A DNA stretch of 13,379 nucleotides, from contig RBNI01004848.1 in the NCBI GenBank assembly GCA_003990745.1, positions 1 to 13,379 of the forward strand, in the 5' to 3' direction. How positions within the stretch are numbered: the stretch's first letter is position 1; the number at the start of each line of letters is the position of its first letter. The stretch is from Jimgerdemannia flammicorona. Its lineage: Eukaryota; Mucoromycota; Endogonomycetes; Endogonales; Endogonaceae. Under the pieces are notes generated by a model. It did no database searches. It was not told the origin of the DNA and saw only the letters and a program-made list of their open reading frames with translations. The position numbers and the translations under genes are program-made. Of this stretch, positions 8,187 through 13,379 are shown one piece after another.

Positions 8187-10384
8187 TTATACTGGCTTTA
8201 GACAAGTAATATCTTTAAATTCATCTCAGACAAAGGAGCAAATATTGTGATAAAGGTACTTCTGGTGTTTCAATTCTATAGAAAGAGGTTTAAGCACTGG
8301 AAATAACAAAGCTTTGATTTTTTCTATGGCTTTTGAAGCCTCAAATCTACTTGTCTTTAATAACTTAAATTCTTGGAAAGGACCATTAGTGACTTCTTGG
8401 GCTTTGATCACTCTAGGATTAGTATTGATGAAAAGAAAATGTTGAAACTTTTGCAGGCCAGGTAATTTTTTAAAATAAGTTTCTAGGCTGCTTATGATGT
8501 CATAATAATGAAAACTTTTACTATCATTATAACATTGAGCTTTATTTAGTCCAGCAGTGCTAGACCTTTTTATCACATCTGTAATGTGATCTACACAGTC
8601 TACCATAGTCTTGCAATAAAGCCTTTTGATTAGTCTGAAGCTACTATCACATTTGAATTTAGTATGACCCAGAATTATGAAGTTTAATTCAATAATTTCA
8701 TAATAACTGGTAATTACCAGATACAGATAAAACTAAAGAGTGATATTATTTTTGTTTTGTCTACCTGCATTATCACAAGTAATTTTTAAGTACTTTTCAC
8801 CTTTATTCAATTGCTTAATTCCATCAAAGACTAGGCTAAGGGTACCATTTGGACCTTTTCTAAAAAGTTTGTTCTTATCTAGCATATAATTGATTTGCTC
8901 ATAGATTACTTCATCTTAGATATTAAACAAGTGTACCTTGTAAGTACTAAGATAATAGACTTTACCGATCTGTTGATCTGAATGAGGTACATGGATATTT
9001 TACACTCAATTATAGCTGTAATGGGCCACCACATCAATGCTGTAATATGATACCTTGTCTTTAGCCAGCAAATAATTTTGTTTGATGAGCTTTCTATATT
9101 CTTTAGCTAATTTGGTATTTTTGTTATAATAGTTTCACTCTAACTTGACTTTAGATAGATACTCTTTATATTTCTTTAATAGGTCTTAGGCCTCTTCTTC
9201 TTTACAGACTTTAAATTGCAAGTCATTCCACAATTGTTGACAGGTATTACACAAGTCAGTTTGAGGACTCATGATTTAAATATATGGGGTAAGCTGGTGT
9301 CATAATTTGTGAAATATATTATACTTAAGGACATATAATTTACTATCTTCTTCTAAACTAGTTAAAAGTCATAGTGAACAGATTTATAACTCATTTCTGC
9401 TGGTAAAAAGATAATTGATTAGGTAACACAATTAACATTTCTGACTGAGCTAGGTAAGTCATGAACTTCAGCATAATTTAGCAGGAAATTCCTAACCATA
9501 GTAGCCATATCAATATTGATGATCATTTTGGTTTTTTACTGTGACATTCTTTTTATATTACCATGGATTCATAGTAGAAGACTATTCTTTAGCAGATGAT
9601 TTCAGATATTTTCAAAATAATTACAACCAATGCCAAGCATATTAAGGTAGGTTTTTTGACAAATAAGAGTATTATGATTCCAGCAATAGATTGTTCTCTT
9701 GTTGATTCAAGCCTTGTTCTTGAGACATTGACTAGTACTTGTCACTCCCCCATCCATGGATCTGAGTTGAGCCATTAAGAAAATATCTTGTTTGGGTTTT
9801 GTTAGCACTTGGAAGTCTTCTCACAATTTAGCAAATTCTTTTCTAAGCATCTTGGCTGAGTAACTGCAACCATACTCCACTTCCAGGAAATAGAGAACTT
9901 TCTCATATTCATTCATAATTGTGTCATCTACTATATATATATATTATATATATATATTATGCACAGTTTGTTTAGTTTTGTAAAATTTCTTCCACAAAGT
10001 GTATTAAAGAATACATATAGGAATACCCCTATATATGATATCTATAATATTCTACTCTTCAGAGAGTTTTCTTTTTTTCCTAGGCTCTTAGGATATTTCT
10101 GGTAATTCTTGCTTTTTAGAATTCAATTCTTATTGGCTTCATCCAGAAATATCTTCTTGGTAAATGGTATTTATACTTTTATTAGAATTATTAGAATTGA
10201 CATATAGTTGTTGATAAATTTCATAGGTAATTCTCTCTTTATCTAAGTATTCTTGAATAACTTTGGTGTTAGATAATTTGAAAACATACAGTGCAATTTT
10301 TTCACCCTGCTCTTTTTTCAAAATGCTTCTGATGGTACTATAGTTTTTCGATTCCATAGTGGATCTGATGTATATTAATTTCAT
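8187..10384 (-). pseudogene. Transposase-like protein (eukaryotic family with DN-x-GQNKNN-type motif) with reassigned stops and one frameshift
   Basis: Minus-strand frame from ATG 10384 to TAA 8189-8187, about 730 residues, read with UGA=Trp and UAA/UAG=Gln. Early features include PRKKRKLSEE, a nuclear-localisation-like cluster. Family landmarks in order: IHGNIKR (about 9550-9570), NYAEVHDLP, FLPAEMSY, LTPYI, TDLCNTC (about 9241-9261), HYSYNW followed by a TAA-coded Gln (9002-9000), DNAGRQNKNN (about 8744-8775), a TAG at 8735-8733, GHTKF (about 8656-8670), DCVDHI, and a C-terminal PGLQKFQHF block. These match, from memory, a transposase-derived family common in arbuscular mycorrhizal fungi and animals (DUF7869-like). 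The recoded Gln after HYSYNW and the TAG both sit where I recall Gln in relatives. The frame slips by one base at the T4 run 9364-9367: motifs upstream are in one frame and downstream motifs in another. Most relatives read NCAGQ or NAGGQ where this has NAGRQ. A TA microsatellite at about 9932-9959 lies within the frame. Decayed copy, sequencing slip, or foreign-code gene are all possible. Confidence 0.6.
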
Positions 10385-10630
10385 ATTTTTTTATAGGGAT
10401 AGTTTTATGTATCAAAGTTGTGTGACTTACATGTCAAGCGTATGAAGTTCTGTTCAATTGCGCACAATCCTTATTATCAATAGATTTTGAATAGCACCCA
10501 AGTAAATTCTACAATGCAGCATTAATTTGAATGTAACACATAAACCTGGCACTTCTTATACTACACTCACTCATGTGATAATGTAAATTCGTCTCTTAAG
10601 ATTTAAGTTGCCGATTTCTGGTAAGATTAT

Positions 10631-12337
10631 TCACTCATATTTTCCCTTTTTTGCGACACGTCCACTCACCCTCAACTCAGATTCCATGACGCGTCCTGAT
10701 TCTGCGTCCTTCTCTATGGCCTCCTCTTCTGCGTCCTCCCCTATGACCACCTCTAATTCAGGTTCAGGTCCCACAGCTGTAATCGCTGACAAAAGAATTC
10801 GAATGATGTGACAAAGGATCGATTTTGAGTTTTCAATTGCGCCAGTAAAGTCTCCGCAGCTGTAATCCTTGGAAATCTCGATAATTGGCTCCTTAAGTGA
10901 GCCAGTCCAGCGAAGGAAAATCCAATTTTTAGCAGTAGTGACAATTCCATACATTGCAAAGGGGGCGCCAGCATGATCGATCTTGCGTTTTTTGTTCAAT
11001 CTCTGAAAAGATATACAGGATATAGATCAATTATCCGCAGATTAATAATAAAAGTTAAATGCGTCCCAAGTTTCATACCTCAAGCGCACTATGCATCTGA
11101 ACAATATTTTGGGCTGCTCCCTGATCGAAATCCTGGCGCTTAGCTTCATTGAGCATGACCACAAGCTGCAGATATTTGACAAGGTAGTCCACGGGGCCAT
11201 AGCCACGACTGCCACTGAGAAATTCTTCTACAAACAGCTGCAAATTTTCAGGAAATTTCAAATGATGGTTCTGAATCAAAAGAATAGTGGTTGTCATGAA
11301 GACAGAGATGAATTCGCGGGCTGTTGTTTCGTTTAGGATTTTCCCGGCAAAGACTTGATTTTTATCTCGGAGTTGTTGAACAAAATATTCGAACTCTTCA
11401 TCTGTAGGCGTAAACGATGATGCTGGGAGAGTCTCTAAAGATGCACACAAGTGAAGGTTACTAGTCATGATGACGAAAACGGAGACACCAAGCATAGCTA
11501 AAACCTTGTATGTTACCTATATTAAATTTGGGTGCGTTTCCGATACTGTTCCACTCCTCCTTCACGAAAAGCCTGGAGACCTCTTTAATTGTGTAATCCC
11601 CGTAAGCCTTCCTCCCTGTCAAAAAAAAAGGGGTAAGTAAGTATTCATGCTGCCACAGCTGCATCCAACTTTTAGTCTTAAACCAACCTTCAATCTTGAT
11701 ATCTAAGCTAATTTCGCGTTTTTTCGCCTTCGTAGGCGTATCTTCCACTATTGCGTTCAACTGAAACTCATCCTTAATGTTGTCTCCGTCCCTTCCGTCC
11801 AAATGCTGGACAAAGTAAAATTCTGGGTCACCTTCTCTTAACGCCTGAAATGTTTGGTAAACCTCTTGCCGAAGTTTATAATACAATCCAGTGGAATGCG
11901 GGAGCGTAACCGAACCCTTGGAGGTCGAGAGATTGTATTGAATATGCACTAAAAGGCAACAGCCCCACGAGTAAATGGAAGGTGAATTGAACAGAGCTTG
12001 GGAAACTTTTACATTCCAATTTACCTCTAACATTGGAGAGCGGGTAACGGACGATGAGAGGGGCCAGAGCGGAGGTTTTCAGATGTTTGAGTTGAATGTC
12101 GCTGCGAAGAGGTCTGTCATTTTCATCTTCAGTTTCACCACTTTCATCACTTTCATCTTCATATTCGGTTTCGTCGTAATCACCATAAAATTCGAGGTCT
12201 TCCGGGTCAATATTTTTGAGTTTCTTTTCACAGATTTCTGTCGCAAGGTCATCCAAATTTTGATTCACATCAGCCACAGTGTGTTGGTAGGGACGCTTCT
12301 TATTCTCAAGCTGGATCCACAATACTTTATGGGCCAT
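10631..12337 (-). CDS. Crinkler (CRN)-family protein with PD-(D/E)XK nuclease-like domain
   Basis: Five exons on the minus strand: 12337-12025, 11948-11688, 11615-11517, 11434-11079 and 11002-10631. Introns are 72-82 nt, GT-AG, and total coding length is 1401 nt (466 residues). The fourth exon start uses the acceptor at 11436-11435; an acceptor at 11462-11461 breaks the frame. The N-terminus (MAHKVLWIQLENKK, then an LDDLATEICEKKL helix) fits the ubiquitin-like CRN header. An acidic Glu/Asp stretch and APLIVRYPLSN follow. The central LPHSTGL and linker regions are typical of fungal CRN proteins. The C-terminal half has a restriction-endonuclease-like core: GPVDY with Asp307, then NEAKR with Glu321 and Lys323, and a Gln-rich helix (QGAAQN) after it. 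These metal-binding and catalytic positions look intact. The tail is acidic. CRN proteins act as host-directed or inter-organism effectors, often in the nucleus; the target here is unknown. No signal peptide is evident. Confidence 0.85.
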
Positions 12338-12628
12338 GTTTCTACATGAATGGGGGTGAATTAGCAAAATAATTCGCAAAGTCTTTGTTTTGAAGGGAAA
12401 AAAAAGCGACGTCTTTTTTGATCAAAGCCACTTCTGACGTCACAAACAGAACACGGGGAGTTCCTCCTCCCATGGCCTATGTCATGATGAATGGAAAGAG
12501 ATCCCGCTCCCGACGACTGGCTAAGTTCACATCTCATAATGGAAGCAAATGTCTTGGAGCAGGAGACGATTTAGAGACTCTACTGTTGCATTGCATTGAA
12601 GACAAGTAATAATGGCGCACTGCTTTTC
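12338..12628. other. Upstream region of the CRN gene
   Basis: This interval between the CRN start codon and the right inverted repeat presumably carries the CRN promoter. I see no strong core-promoter motif. A plus-strand frame (12418-12609) starts with plausible residues but has no family features and no splice partner. Confidence 0.5.
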
Positions 12629-12669
12629 AATGTTCACTTTGTCTGGTTTTGTTACAGCACGCCCCATAT
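12629..12669. repeat. Right arm of a perfect 41-bp inverted repeat
   Basis: Exact reverse complement of 6379-6419. It lies about 290 bp upstream of the CRN start codon. The flanking sequence is TA-rich on both sides, which would obscure a short target-site duplication. Confidence 0.9.
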
Positions 12670-13379
12670 AATATATACCTGGATCACTATATATGACAGT
12701 ATGGAACTTGCACAGCCGAGACGTAATCAATTCCTGCTTTCCCCACTACACCAGCGCGTCCTCGCTTTAACCGCCTCTTCGACAGGAGGTAAATGGAGTT
12801 AACGATAATGATCGTGTTATCGAGGAAGGAACCGGCTAAATGAATTGCTTGGGACGGATTTCGCCAGCTCCAACAGACGGTACCACACATGCGCCTCGTA
12901 TCGTGGCTATGCCGATGAATCGGTTAAAGGGAATTAATCCCTGATTCATTTGCGTGATCGCATGAGAGAAAAAGAATTTTTTTTTTTTTTTTTTTTTCAT
13001 TGAACTCCTCATACCCCTGCATTTGTGCTGAAGAATAAGTAAATACGAAATACAAGAGGCAAGCTCCACACGGAAACATTTTCATGATCTAACGCCATGT
13101 CGGCAAGTGATTACCATGATTGACAATATGTCCAGTGCTGGAGTTTGTATTAGCTAGAGGCCAAACCTTTTGTTGAGCCGGGAAAACAAGCCCAATAATC
13201 TAATTTCTTCATATATTGTTTTATAATGGAATTTAGTTATTAATTTCGACAAAAATCAACAAAACAATGGCTATTTATAATATCGGGCGCAAGTGCTGTA
13301 TGTGGCTTCGCGCGTGACATCAAGACCAAAATCGACCCTTGCCATCCACAAAAGCCAGCCCAGTCTTTTTTTTTTTGGG
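12670..13379. other. No gene recognised
   Basis: Open frames here are short and lack motifs, good start contexts or splice partners. A 21-base T run occupies 12977-12997 and another T run closes the window. An ATG in good context near 13267 opens only a frame of about 16 codons. I see no RNA gene. Confidence 0.5.

Larger units (their letters stand above)
6379..12669. mobile_element. Putative composite mobile element bounded by inverted repeats
   Basis: A perfect 41-bp inverted repeat brackets about 6.3 kb containing a transposase-like gene (8187-10384), an unrecognised neighbouring gene (6560-8164) and a CRN effector-like gene (10631-12337). The AT-rich portion ends at about 10400, so the interior is compositionally mosaic. 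That would fit an element carrying cargo, or two independent insertions. Against a simple transposon: no clean target duplication is visible, and the repeats could be two copies of a short dispersed sequence. Published comparative work has associated CRN-type effectors with transposons, which makes the grouping plausible. The unit itself is inference. Confidence 0.4.

Noticed and set aside
6560..10384. Mollicute (mycoplasma-related endobacterium) origin with UGA=Trp only
   Set aside because: It would explain TGA at Trp but not the many in-frame TAAs that behave as Gln, and the second gene is a eukaryotic-type transposase with a nuclear-localisation-like cluster. Kept only as a fallback combined with later C-to-T decay.
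6560..10384. Repeat-induced point mutation as the source of all internal stops
   Set aside because: CpA-biased C-to-T change would turn TGG into TAG rather than TGA and would also destroy many Cys and His codons. The Cys clusters are intact and Trp positions carry TGA. It may still explain part of the TAA codons.
12418..12802. Plus-strand coding frames near the right inverted repeat
   Set aside because: No family features, no splice support, and one frame runs through the repeat arm itself.

Overview
The window looks like nuclear DNA of a filamentous, Mucoromycota-type fungus. Three multi-exon genes with short GT-AG introns (about 70-150 nt) can be assembled, and in each one the exon phases add up exactly. 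They encode an RRM-PUF RNA-binding protein, a membrane-anchored alpha/beta-hydrolase-like protein, and a Crinkler (CRN) effector-like protein with a PD-(D/E)XK nuclease core. CRN genes and the transposase family seen here are abundant in Glomeromycotina and relatives. The exact lineage is inference; I ran no searches.

Layout. 106-2653 (+): RRM-PUF protein, its 5' end missing or unresolved. 2654-3728: non-coding, with a 63-base T tract. 3729-5936 (-): alpha/beta-hydrolase-like protein in four exons, with unusual residues at the catalytic positions. 5937-6378: non-coding, with a 19-bp tandem duplication. 6379-6419 and 12629-12669: a perfect 41-bp inverted repeat bracketing about 6.3 kb. Inside it are a very AT-rich island (about 6420-10400) and then the CRN gene (10631-12337, -). 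12670-13379: no gene seen.

The AT-rich island is the most unusual part. Under the standard code it is riddled with stops. If UGA is read as Trp and UAA/UAG as Gln, it resolves into two convergent genes. The first (6560-8164, +) is an unbroken 534-codon frame with two zinc-ribbon-like Cys clusters, a HIT-like domain, a coiled coil and a C-terminal membrane segment. The second (10384-8187, -) is a transposase-like protein of the eukaryotic family marked by IHGN, TDLCxTC, HYS, DN-x-GQNKNN-like and GHTKF motifs, with a nuclear-localisation-like basic cluster and one single-base frameshift. Some reassigned codons fall where the family, as I recall it, has Gln or Trp. Competing explanations are DNA from a donor with a non-standard code, a UGA=Trp donor followed by C-to-T decay, pure decay of a standard-code gene, or a chimeric assembly.

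Taken together, 6379-12669 may be a mobile unit: inverted termini, a transposase-like gene, a novel passenger and a CRN cargo gene. The unit is a hypothesis; the inverted repeat and the gene structures are read directly from the sequence.
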